Assembly: GCF_020782115.1 (NCBI RefSeq)
Contig: NZ_JAJGMW010000003.1
Location: forward strand, 124,001-188,000
Direction of reading: 5' to 3'
Source of the DNA: Leeuwenhoekiella parthenopeia
GTDB lineage: Bacteria; Bacteroidota; Bacteroidia; Flavobacteriales; Flavobacteriaceae
DNA length: 64,000 nt
Shown here piece after piece: positions 15,551-23,271 of the stretch; the first letter of the stretch is position 1, and the number at the start of each line of letters is the position of its first letter. The position numbers and the translations under genes are program-made. The notes under the pieces are model-generated. The model was given only the letters and a program-made list of their open reading frames with translations, was not told the origin of the DNA and did not search any database.

Positions 15551-16804
15551 TCAATCGGCATCGGCAGCCGGTAAGTTTTTGAGGAAATTTGCCAGAAGCT
15601 CAAGCACGGTTTGTATTTCGATTTGCGAATTGTAGCTGTGTAAACAAAAACGCAGGCGCTCCTGCCCTAAAGGAACTGTGGGCGAAAGAATGGCTTTCAC
15701 ATCAAAACCTTCTTCTTTAAGCTTTCGCGAAATGGCCTTAACCCGATTATTCCCTGCGATAATTGCCGACTGAATAGCCGAATCACTAGTGATAAAATAG
15801 GCCTGAAGATGCTGTTTTTTGATCTCCTCCCGGAAGTATTCGATGTTTTTACGCAGGTTTTTTAAAGCGGAATTTGGTTTTTTTCCTTCGCGCGCTACGT
15901 GTTGGTAAGCTGCTAAAATAGTCGCAACCGAATGTGGCGGAAGGCCTGTAGTGTAAATCAGACTTCGGGCGAAATTGACCAGGTAAGATTTGAGTTGGGC
16001 AGAGCCCAAAATCGCCGCCCCGTGGCAACCCAACGCTTTTCCAAAGGTTACCAGCCTCGCAACTCGGTGCCCGAGACCCAATTTATCTATCAATCCTGTA
16101 TTAAAAACTCCCAGCGCATGGGCCTCATCAACCACAAAATAAGCCTTATACTTTTCACTTAAAGCTGCCATTGCATTAAGATCGGGACTATCCCCATCCA
16201 TAGAAAAAACCGATTCGGTGACGATGTAGATGACCGGCCCATCTTCCCTTACCGGCTCCACTTCGACAGGCTCAGTGTGGCACACTCGACTTCTTGACTG
16301 CACTTCGACAGACTCAGTGTGACACACTCGAAGTGACAGTTTTGACTCCAAATCTGCGAGATCGTTGTGTCTGAATTTATAAGCTTTTGCGTGACTCATT
16401 TGAATACCGTCGCGGATGCTGGCGTGAATAAATTCGTCATAAAAAATCACATCACCGCGCTGGGGCACACTGCTGAAAAAACCCACATTGGCATCGTACC
16501 CCGAATTAAAAATCAAAGCCGCCTCAACCTGATGCGTTTGAGCAATACAGTTTTCGGTCAGTTCGTAGAGTTTATGATTCCCCGAAAGCAAACGCGATCC
16601 GGTTGCCCCGTTGTACTCCAGGTTATGTTCGTTAAGAATTTCGCCGGCGCGTGCGAAAATCGCTTCGTTTTTAGCGAAGCCCAGATAGTCGTTTGAAGAA
16701 AAATCTATGGCCTCCCCCAACCCCTCCGGAGGGGAGCTTAAACTGCGTAAAGCATTCGCTTCACTTCGCAGCTTGAGTTTATCCTGTAGTTTTTTGGGTA
16801 GCAT
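15551..16804 (-). CDS. bioF: 8-amino-7-oxononanoate synthase (BioF-type PLP enzyme) with repeat insertions
   Basis: A 417-residue alpha-oxoamine synthase making KAPA from pimeloyl thioester and alanine. Core features: FSSNDYLGF, the PLP-contacting DEAHALGVF (Asp about 226, His 229) and Lys 256 in VTFGKALGCHG. It is longer than typical BioF by about 40 residues. Residues 22-32 (LSSPPEGLGEA) come from a CCCCTCC-GGAGGGG repeat, and residues about 158-188, with two CHTExVEV units, come from a second repeat family. Both insertions keep the frame, and the second lies before a conserved strand (VIYIVTESVFSMDGD). Upstream is a consensus promoter. Kbl/serine palmitoyltransferase relatives are the alternative. 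Confidence 0.88.
   Translation of the reverse strand: MLPKKLQDKLKLRSEANALRSLSSPPEGLGEAIDFSSNDYLGFAKNEAIFARAGEILNEHNLEYNGATGSRLLSGNHKLYELTENCIAQTHQVEAALIFNSGYDANVGFFSSVPQRGDVIFYDEFIHASIRDGIQMSHAKAYKFRHNDLADLESKLSLRVCHTESVEVQSRSRVCHTEPVEVEPVREDGPVIYIVTESVFSMDGDSPDLNAMAALSEKYKAYFVVDEAHALGVFNTGLIDKLGLGHRVARLVTFGKALGCHGAAILGSAQLKSYLVNFARSLIYTTGLPPHSVATILAAYQHVAREGKKPNSALKNLRKNIEYFREEIKKQHLQAYFITSDSAIQSAIIAGNNRVKAISRKLKEEGFDVKAILSPTVPLGQERLRFCLHSYNSQIEIQTVLELLANFLKNLPAADAD
16253..16335. repeat. Tandem CTTCGACAGGCTCAGTGTG repeats inside bioF
   Basis: Two copies of a dispersed Bacteroidota-style repeat: one at 16253-16290 containing CACTTCGACAGGCTCAGTGT, one at 16301-16335 containing CACTTCGACAGACTCAGTGT. 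The second ends in an arm (CTCGAAGTG) that can pair with its own start. Related sequence recurs in the spacer at 16954-17037. Confidence 0.85.
16711..16736. repeat. CCCCTCCGGAGGGG repeat in the 5' end of bioF
   Basis: CCCCAACCCCTCCGGAGGGG and neighbouring bases form a GC-rich palindrome in frame within bioF, encoding SSPPEGLGE. A near copy lies in the spacer 85 bases away (16821-16850). Confidence 0.8.
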
Positions 16805-16808
16805 CGCA

Positions 16809-16840
16809 CAAAGATACATTCCTCCCTCGGCCCCTCCAAA
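16809..16840 (-). promoter_or_regulatory. Predicted promoter of the bioF-bioD-bioA run
   Basis: On the minus strand TTTG (16840-16837), a 20-base spacer and TATCTTTG (16816-16809) fit the Bacteroidota consensus. Only four bases separate the -7 box from the bioF ATG, so the transcript could start at or next to the start codon. The -33 box falls inside a GC-rich repeat. Confidence 0.5.
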
Positions 16841-16850
16841 GGAGGGGAGA
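16821..16850. repeat. GC-rich palindromic repeat upstream of bioF
   Basis: CCTCCCTCGGCCCCTCC pairs partly with GGAGGGGAG. It is the same family as the copy inside bioF (16711-16736). Confidence 0.7.
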
Positions 16851-16885
16851 AAATGCGCTCGACAGCTCTTTTGTAGACCTCACTA

Positions 16886-16920
16886 TAGACCTCACAGGTT
16901 TTTGAAACCTGTGAGGTCTA
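16886..16920. repeat. Perfect 16-bp inverted repeat (CCTCACAGGTTT family)
   Basis: Arms 16886-16901 and 16905-16920 are perfectly complementary (TAGACCTCACAGGTTT) with a three-base loop. A decayed copy occurs at 32451-32481 between radA and sdhB. A partial single arm, TAGACCTCA, precedes it at about 16874. Confidence 0.9.
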
Positions 16921-16953
16921 TATGAAGTTGTTGAAAAAGCTGATTAGTTATTC

Positions 16954-17037
16954 ATTGTCAGTCTGAGCCTGTCGAAGACTATTTAGTTACCGGTATTTTA
17001 AAACTTCGACCCCGAAACTTCGGGGCAGTTTGACATC
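16954..17037. repeat. Repeat remnants in the 362-bp spacer between bioF and the DUF2975 cassette
   Basis: CAGTCTGAGCCTGTCGAAGA (about 16960-16979) is the reverse-oriented relative of the repeats in bioF. ACTTCGACCCCGAAACTTCGGGGCAG (about 17003-17028) forms a further hairpin. No coding sequence was found between 16805 and 17166; the spacer holds repeats followed by the promoter at 17112. Confidence 0.65.
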
Positions 17038-17111
17038 TTAGATATTGCTTTTTTAGTCGGGCTCTTTTGGAGGGGATGTTCAAAACCCCACGAATTTTTT
17101 ATAAAAAATTA

Positions 17112-17139
17112 TTGTTTTTCAATAATTAGTTTATATTTG
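17112..17139 (+). promoter_or_regulatory. Predicted promoter of the DUF2975/HTH cassette
   Basis: TTG at 17112-17114, a 17-base spacer and TATATTTG at 17132-17139 match the Bacteroidota consensus. The first ATG of the cassette is 28 bases downstream. Confidence 0.7.
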
Positions 17140-17156
17140 TTATCGTAAAACGATAA
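17140..17156. promoter_or_regulatory. Operator-like palindrome TTATCGTAAAACGATAA
   Basis: Arms TTATCGT and ACGATAA flank a three-base centre, located directly after the -7 box and therefore over the transcription start. It is a natural candidate operator for the HTH protein encoded at the end of this cassette. Confidence 0.55.
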
Positions 17157-17166
17157 TATTTAAATT

Positions 17167-17274
17167 ATGAAAACGAAAAAACTATTACTTGTTCTCGCTG
17201 TTTCGCTAGTGATTATTTTGGGAGCGATGGCTTTTATTGCAGATGAAATCAGTATTGGTGTAACCCATTATTAA
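17167..17274 (+). CDS. 35-residue membrane micropeptide leading the DUF2975 cassette
   Basis: ATG at 17167 opens a 35-residue peptide starting MKTKKLLLVLAVSLVIILGA and ending in VTHY. It has a basic start and one hydrophobic helix (residues about 6-24), so it should be a small inner-membrane peptide or a very short secreted peptide. It follows a consensus promoter by 28 bases, and only four bases separate its stop from the next ATG, which strongly suggests it is translated. No homologue is known to me. Confidence 0.65.
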   Translation: MKTKKLLLVLAVSLVIILGAMAFIADEISIGVTHY

Positions 17275-17278
17275 AACT

Positions 17279-17794
17279 ATGAACCTAAACACCTTCTTTA
17301 AGCGCCTTATCGATCTGGTATTTTACCTGATGGTACCGATTGTGGTATTCTTTCCGGGAACCATCCTGTATGTGTTGATGTTCCCGGAACAGACGATAAT
17401 TAACCTAAACATACCCTACGCCGAAAATGGGTTTAGCGGTAAGGCCTTGTTGTTTAGTATGGGATTTTTCGCCCTGTTCCTGTTATTTTTTGCCGGACTT
17501 TATCAACTGCGCAAGTTTGCCGGTTTGTTGCTTAAAAACAGGTTGTTTTCGCAGGAAGTGGTCAAACGCACCCACAAAACCGGAACCTTCTTTACCGCCT
17601 GCGCTCTGGGCTCTATAATTTTTATAGGTCTGAATGCGCTATTTTCCTATGAGGGTAAAATCAGCGTGCCTTTTAGAACTTCAAATTTGAGTCTACTCCT
17701 GTTCTTACTCATTGTAGGCGTATTGTTCTTGCTGCTAAGCGATGCTTTTGCCAGAGCTTTAAAGCTTAAAGAAGAAAATGATTTAACCGTATAA
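17279..17794 (+). CDS. DUF2975-type membrane protein (first copy)
   Basis: A 171-residue protein with four predicted transmembrane helices, near residues 12-33, 55-76, 98-122 and 138-157. DUF2975 (B. subtilis YoaS-like) proteins are usually encoded next to a YozG-like HTH gene, as here. The end, FARALKLKEENDLTV, is the conserved tail, shared with the second copy (EGNKLKLESDLTI). The function is unknown; a membrane signal controlling the HTH partner is conceivable. The next gene begins 10 bases later. Confidence 0.75.
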   Translation: MNLNTFFKRLIDLVFYLMVPIVVFFPGTILYVLMFPEQTIINLNIPYAENGFSGKALLFSMGFFALFLLFFAGLYQLRKFAGLLLKNRLFSQEVVKRTHKTGTFFTACALGSIIFIGLNALFSYEGKISVPFRTSNLSLLLFLLIVGVLFLLLSDAFARALKLKEENDLTV

Positions 17795-17804
17795 AACCAT
17801 TGAT

Positions 17805-18386
17805 ATGAAAAAAAACACGCTTCTAACTATTGCCTACTTTATTTGTAAATTGATAAATGCTGTAATACTAGTTACCATTATTATGTTTACCGTATTTTTT
17901 ATTCATTTTCAAATAGACAAATCAGCTTATCAAAACTGGAATTTTATGGATAAAGGAAGCAGTAATTCTATAATATCACTTGAATCTAAAATAGATTATT
18001 CACAGAATTCAAAAACTGTAAGTCAACAAAAGCCAAATTTTCTAAACTTTTCAACTTTATCACTTTATTTTAATTATTTAAAATTCACAGTAAGTGCTTC
18101 ATTGATTTTTATATCATTACGGTTGTTTGGAAAAGTTATTGCTTCCGTAAAAAACCGAAAAACTTTTGAAAAGATTAATGCTTTCGCTTTTAAAAGAATA
18201 GGAATTTATTGTTTTATTATAGGTATAATCTCGTCCTACGACTATTATGACTTCGAAACTCAATTCAAGTTGACCAGAATTAGCTTGAATTTGACTTTCT
18301 ATATAATAGCTCTAATTGCATTAGTGCTTAGCGAAATCTTCAAAGAAGGTAATAAATTGAAGTTGGAAAGCGATCTTACCATTTAG
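17805..18386 (+). CDS. DUF2975-type membrane protein (second, diverged copy)
   Basis: A 193-residue paralogue of the preceding gene with a longer loop after the first helix (residues 35-85). Four hydrophobic segments and the tail KLKLESDLTI are shared. It is clearly richer in A and T than its neighbours, which suggests separate origin followed by tandem placement, or relaxed codon selection. Three bases separate it from the HTH gene. Confidence 0.75.
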   Translation: MKKNTLLTIAYFICKLINAVILVTIIMFTVFFIHFQIDKSAYQNWNFMDKGSSNSIISLESKIDYSQNSKTVSQQKPNFLNFSTLSLYFNYLKFTVSASLIFISLRLFGKVIASVKNRKTFEKINAFAFKRIGIYCFIIGIISSYDYYDFETQFKLTRISLNLTFYIIALIALVLSEIFKEGNKLKLESDLTI

Positions 18387-18389
18387 ACT

Positions 18390-18617
18390 ATGCCCATCAT
18401 CATCAATTTAGATCAGGTATTGGCAGACCGAAATATGAAAAGCAAAGAGCTGGCGGAAATTGTAGGCATCACCGAAGCCAATCTTTCGATCCTCAAGTCG
18501 GGCAAGGCCAAAGCCGTACGGTTTTCAACTCTGGAAGCGATTTGTGAAGCTTTAGACTGCCAGCCGGGGGATATTTTGGCTTTTTCCTCCTCTAATTCCT
18601 CCGAAGGAGGGGAATAG
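18390..18617 (+). CDS. YozG-like Cro/C1-type HTH regulator
   Basis: A 75-residue XRE-type helix-turn-helix protein: SKELAEIVGITEANLSILKS (about residues 14-33) is the HTH, followed by FSTLEAICEALDCQPGDILAF. YozG-like proteins partner with DUF2975 proteins. It probably acts on its own promoter, where the palindrome at 17140-17156 is a candidate site. The last residues, SSSNSSEGGE, are encoded by a CCTCCGAAGGAGGGG repeat (18584-18613), so the native C terminus has been replaced by repeat sequence. Confidence 0.88.
   Translation: MPIIINLDQVLADRNMKSKELAEIVGITEANLSILKSGKAKAVRFSTLEAICEALDCQPGDILAFSSSNSSEGGE
18584..18613. repeat. CCTCC-GGAGG repeat forming the HTH gene's 3' end
   Basis: TTCCTCCGAAGGAGGGGAA and flanking CCTCCTC form a GC-rich palindrome of the family also found at 16711, 16821 and 54043. 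It supplies the last codons of the regulator gene. Confidence 0.65.
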
Positions 18618-18681
18618 AAACAGCCCGGGTTTCAGCAGCGATTTGTATTTGTTTGAGTATTTTTAGCGTAAATACATTTTT

Positions 18682-20457
18682 ATGAAACTCTGGATTGCCT
18701 TCCTGTTTTTAAGCCTTGCTCTTCAGGCTCAAACCAATTTTTACGAAATCTCTTTTGACAACGCCGTGCATCACGAAGCTGTGGTGCAGGTGACTTTTCC
18801 GCATGTTAAATCAAATACCCTGCGCGTGAGGATGAGCCGGTCTTCTCCGGGGCGCTATGCGATTCACGAGTTCGCCAAAAATGTTTACGGTCTAAAAGCC
18901 ACAAACGGAACCGGAGAACCGCTTGAAGTCAAACGCGACGATCCCTATAGCTGGATCATCAATAACACAGACGGAACCATTAATGTGGAATATACCTTGT
19001 TTGCAAACCGCGGCGGCGGCACCTATTCTCAGATAGACGGTACCCACGCCCACCTGAATATGCCGGCAACTTTTATGTATGCCGAAGACTTAAAGGAACG
19101 TCCCATCAAAATCACATTCAACGCCCGAAAAGATCTGGACTGGAAGGTGGCCACCCAGCTTAAACACGAGGAAGGCACTACGTTTTACGCGCCCAATCTG
19201 TATTATTTTATGGACAGCCCCACCGAAATAAGCAACTTTAAAGAGCGGGAATTTGAGGTGGCCGGACAAACGGTAAAATTCGTATTGCACGACCCGGGTA
19301 CTGAAGCCGAGTTTGATGAGTACTGGGATAAGGTTCAGAAAATTGTGTTGCAGGAAGAAGCCGTTTTTGGCGAATTGCCTAACTACGATTACGACACTTA
19401 TACGTTTCTCGCCTGCTATATGCCGAATGTTTCCGGTGACGGGATGGAGCATCGCAACAGCACCATTCTAACCGATACCGAAACCCTCGCCAATGGTGGA
19501 ATGACCGGAAATATCGGTACCGTTTCGCACGAATATTTCCACAGCTGGAATGTGGAGCGCATTCGCCCCGCAGACTTAGAGCCTTTTCATTTTGATAAAG
19601 CCAATATGAGCAACAGTCTCTGGTTTGCTGAAGGTTTTACAAGCTATTACACCAATTTGATCCTGGAGCGTGCCGGAATCATCAGTGCCGAAGACTACGT
19701 GAAAAGCCTTAACGGCAGCTTTAATTACGTATGGAATTCGCCTGCGCTTCAATACTTCAACCCTATTGAAATGAGTAATCAGGCGCCGTTTGTAGATGCG
19801 GCAACCTCGGTAGATCCGGTTAACCGGGAGAATATGTTTATCTCGTATTATTCCTACGGAAGCGTTTTAGGTCTGGCTCTGGATTTAAGCTTACGCGAAA
19901 AGAGCCTTAATCTGGATGACTTTATGCAATTGATGTGGAAGCGTTTCGGTAAAACCGAAGTAGCCTATACGGTTGAAGATATTGAAACCAGCCTGGCTGA
20001 TTATGCCGGGAATGCTTTCGCCCAAAACTTTTTCAGCAACTACATCTACAACAGCAAGATGCCCGATTATGAAAACCTGCTTGCTTCTGTAGGGCTTAAA
20101 CTTTCTAGAGCAACAGAGAAGCCCTATTTCGGCGCTACATTTGCTGAAACTTCTAATGGCCTCGAGATCGCAAGAAACACCTTTAAAGGCAGTCCGGCTT
20201 ATGAAGCGGAGCTCGATAAAGGCGATGTGATTACTGCTGTTGATGGTATCGCGATGACCTCTAAAGAAGCTTTTGACTCGATTTTAAGCGCCAAAAAGAT
20301 TGATGGAATGCTAGAGATTACCTTTATGCGTTTTGGTGAGGAATTGAAGACCAGCGCACGACTCAGCGCTGACCCCACCTATTCTATAGTTCTGGATGAA
20401 AAAGCTAACAAGGATGCTGTAAAATCCAGAGAGGCGTGGCTAAAGTCCAACTGGTAA
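18682..20457 (+). CDS. M61-family (glycyl aminopeptidase) metallopeptidase with PDZ domain
   Basis: A 591-residue secreted peptidase. A signal peptide (MKLWIAFLFLSLALQAQ) is followed by the M61 N-terminal beta domain (about 20-170), then the catalytic domain with HEYFH at residues 283-287 (HEXXH) and the distal zinc Glu in FAEGFTSYYT. A PDZ domain lies at about 475-560 (GDVITAVDGIAMTSKEAFDS). It probably cleaves peptides in the periplasm or at the cell surface. It is transcribed alone; the next gene is convergent, two bases away. Confidence 0.93.
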   Translation: MKLWIAFLFLSLALQAQTNFYEISFDNAVHHEAVVQVTFPHVKSNTLRVRMSRSSPGRYAIHEFAKNVYGLKATNGTGEPLEVKRDDPYSWIINNTDGTINVEYTLFANRGGGTYSQIDGTHAHLNMPATFMYAEDLKERPIKITFNARKDLDWKVATQLKHEEGTTFYAPNLYYFMDSPTEISNFKEREFEVAGQTVKFVLHDPGTEAEFDEYWDKVQKIVLQEEAVFGELPNYDYDTYTFLACYMPNVSGDGMEHRNSTILTDTETLANGGMTGNIGTVSHEYFHSWNVERIRPADLEPFHFDKANMSNSLWFAEGFTSYYTNLILERAGIISAEDYVKSLNGSFNYVWNSPALQYFNPIEMSNQAPFVDAATSVDPVNRENMFISYYSYGSVLGLALDLSLREKSLNLDDFMQLMWKRFGKTEVAYTVEDIETSLADYAGNAFAQNFFSNYIYNSKMPDYENLLASVGLKLSRATEKPYFGATFAETSNGLEIARNTFKGSPAYEAELDKGDVITAVDGIAMTSKEAFDSILSAKKIDGMLEITFMRFGEELKTSARLSADPTYSIVLDEKANKDAVKSREAWLKSNW

Positions 20458-20459
20458 AC

Positions 20460-20774
20460 TTATTCTTGAATAGTGTCCAAAATTCTAGGATTGCGAGGGT
20501 CTGAGGCATCCATAATTTGGAGTTCTAATACTTCAGCAACGTAGTGAGCTTCAGCTAAAACATCTTCATATTCAGTAAAGACGTCAAACGTAAAATGTTT
20601 GTTATTTAAGAACCAAATATTCAGTTCGTAGAAATCGTGGTTATTCTTAAAAATACCTACACGTTTCAGATTTGAAAAGGATTCCCAATCTCCCCAATGA
20701 ATAGGTCCAACAAACTCTTCGATTTTGTAACGCTTTTTTTCTAAATCAAATATCACTCTATTTCGCTTAGCCAA
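20460..20774 (-). CDS. Hypothetical protein, probably the distal part of a damaged membrane-protein gene
   Basis: The first accepted start codon in frame is TTG at 20774, giving 104 residues (opening AKRNRVIFDLEKKRYKIEEF and containing GPIHWGDWESFSNLKRVGIF). The reading frame stays open to 20987 and encodes two convincing transmembrane helices, but has no ATG, GTG or TTG there. An in-frame ATG lies at 21002, separated from the rest by one TAA (20988-20990). The gene therefore looks like a two-helix membrane protein with a nonsense mutation near codon 5, or one using an unusual start. I do not recognise the family. Confidence 0.55.
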   Translation of the reverse strand: MAKRNRVIFDLEKKRYKIEEFVGPIHWGDWESFSNLKRVGIFKNNHDFYELNIWFLNNKHFTFDVFTEYEDVLAEAHYVAEVLELQIMDASDPRNPRILDTIQE

Positions 20775-20987
20775 ATTAAAACCAAACTGTAGGAAGATAA
20801 AAAAGAAGAAGAAAACAGCCTCAAAACCTTTGTTCCAGCGGGAAAAACCAAAGTAATCAGCCCAATTAATACTTTTGTCAATAAAGGATAAAACCAGAAA
20901 ATAAAGGAGTAATAAACCTATCGTAATGAAGATAGCAGCAGCAATTTTGACTCCCCACGAGGGGTCGTATTGCCTGACTATTTTAAA
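20775..20987 (-). other. In-frame upstream extension encoding two transmembrane helices, no usual start codon
   Basis: Translation of this stretch reads FKIVRQYDPSWGVKIAAAIF, then two hydrophobic runs (ITIGLLLLYFLVLSF and VFFFFFIFLQFGF), and joins the downstream protein without a break. Coding-like content without a start codon points to a broken or mis-started gene. Confidence 0.6.
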
Positions 20988-21112
20988 TTATGACACCTGC
21001 ATTTAGTAAAAATAAACTTCCCAAGGACAAGTCCAAAAAGTATTTCTTAAAAGCAAATTATCATGTTTGAGGGAAGCCTCGTGTGGTATTAATCCAGTTT
21101 GGCATTGCAAAA

Positions 21113-21146
21113 AAAAGCGCTTAATTCAAATGAACTAAGCGCTTTT
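21113..21146. terminator. Terminator hairpin after atpC
   Basis: Arms AAAAGCGCTTA (21113-21123) and TAAGCGCTTTT (21136-21146) form a perfect 11-bp stem with a 12-base loop. A run of A upstream gives a U tract on the minus-strand transcript. Confidence 0.85.
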
Positions 21147-21167
21147 CTATTTTTAGATTATTTCAGC

Positions 21168-21446
21168 TTAATCTGCCAAAACAATTACTTTATTATCTTT
21201 CATCTCAACAGTACCCGATTTGATCGCTAAGGTGATTTCATCGGCTTCTTTTCCGGCAGAAAAGTGTTTTCTCGCCTTATCAGAAAGCTTGGCTCCTTTT
21301 ACTTTCACAATACCTTCTTCTAAAAGCGATACGATGGCTGCGTGATTGTCGAGGAGTTGAAACGCTCCGTCAGTACCGGGAACGGTTACTGAAGTAGCCT
21401 CACCACTGTACAAAGTTGCTTCGGGACTTACTATTTCTAAATACAT
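21168..21446 (-). CDS. atpC: F1Fo ATP synthase epsilon subunit
   Basis: A 92-residue epsilon subunit consisting only of the N-terminal beta-sandwich: MYLEIVSPEATLYSGEATSV, GTDGAFQLLDNHAAIVSLLEEG. The C-terminal helical hairpin that inhibits rotation in E. coli is missing, as is usual in Bacteroidota. It follows atpD by 97 bases of repeat-containing spacer and ends at a strong terminator, so atpD-atpC is a self-contained unit apart from the main atp operon. Confidence 0.95.
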   Translation of the reverse strand: MYLEIVSPEATLYSGEATSVTVPGTDGAFQLLDNHAAIVSLLEEGIVKVKGAKLSDKARKHFSAGKEADEITLAIKSGTVEMKDNKVIVLAD

Positions 21447-21462
21447 AAAATTATCCTTCTTT

Positions 21463-21531
21463 TTCTTTTCCGCGCAGGCGGAAAACTATTCAAAATAACT
21501 GATTAGATTTCCGCCTTCGCGGAAATGAAAT
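21463..21531. repeat. Pair of TTCCGC-GCGGAA repeats between atpD and atpC
   Basis: TTTTCCGCGCAGGCGGAAAA (about 21466-21485) and GATTTCCGCCTTCGCGGAAA (about 21506-21525) are opposite-oriented relatives of the repeats in the ketoacyl synthase gene. They occupy most of the spacer in this two-gene operon. Confidence 0.75.
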
Positions 21532-21543
21532 CAATAGTTCGAT

Positions 21544-23058
<1,515 letters not shown>

Positions 23059-23224
23059 CTATTTAATGTTTAGCGAAATATGTAGCCGAAAAAAATGAAA
23101 TTCATAAAAATTAATCTGCTTTTTTTCGTCGTGCAAAGATAGTTTTTAATCTTTAAAAACCTAAAAGACTTTTAGTGAATTTATAAGCCAAAAATGTTGA
23201 CCCTCAAAACCTGCCTCCCAAACT

Positions 23225-23250
23225 AAAAAAAGACCATCACTGATGGTCTT
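23225..23250 (-). terminator. Terminator after glmS
   Basis: The perfect nine-base arms AAGACCATC and GATGGTCTT (23230-23238, 23242-23250) with a three-base loop are followed on the minus strand by a U tract from the A run at 23225-23230. Confidence 0.85.
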
Positions 23251-23271
23251 CCGTATTCTAAATGAGGCCTT

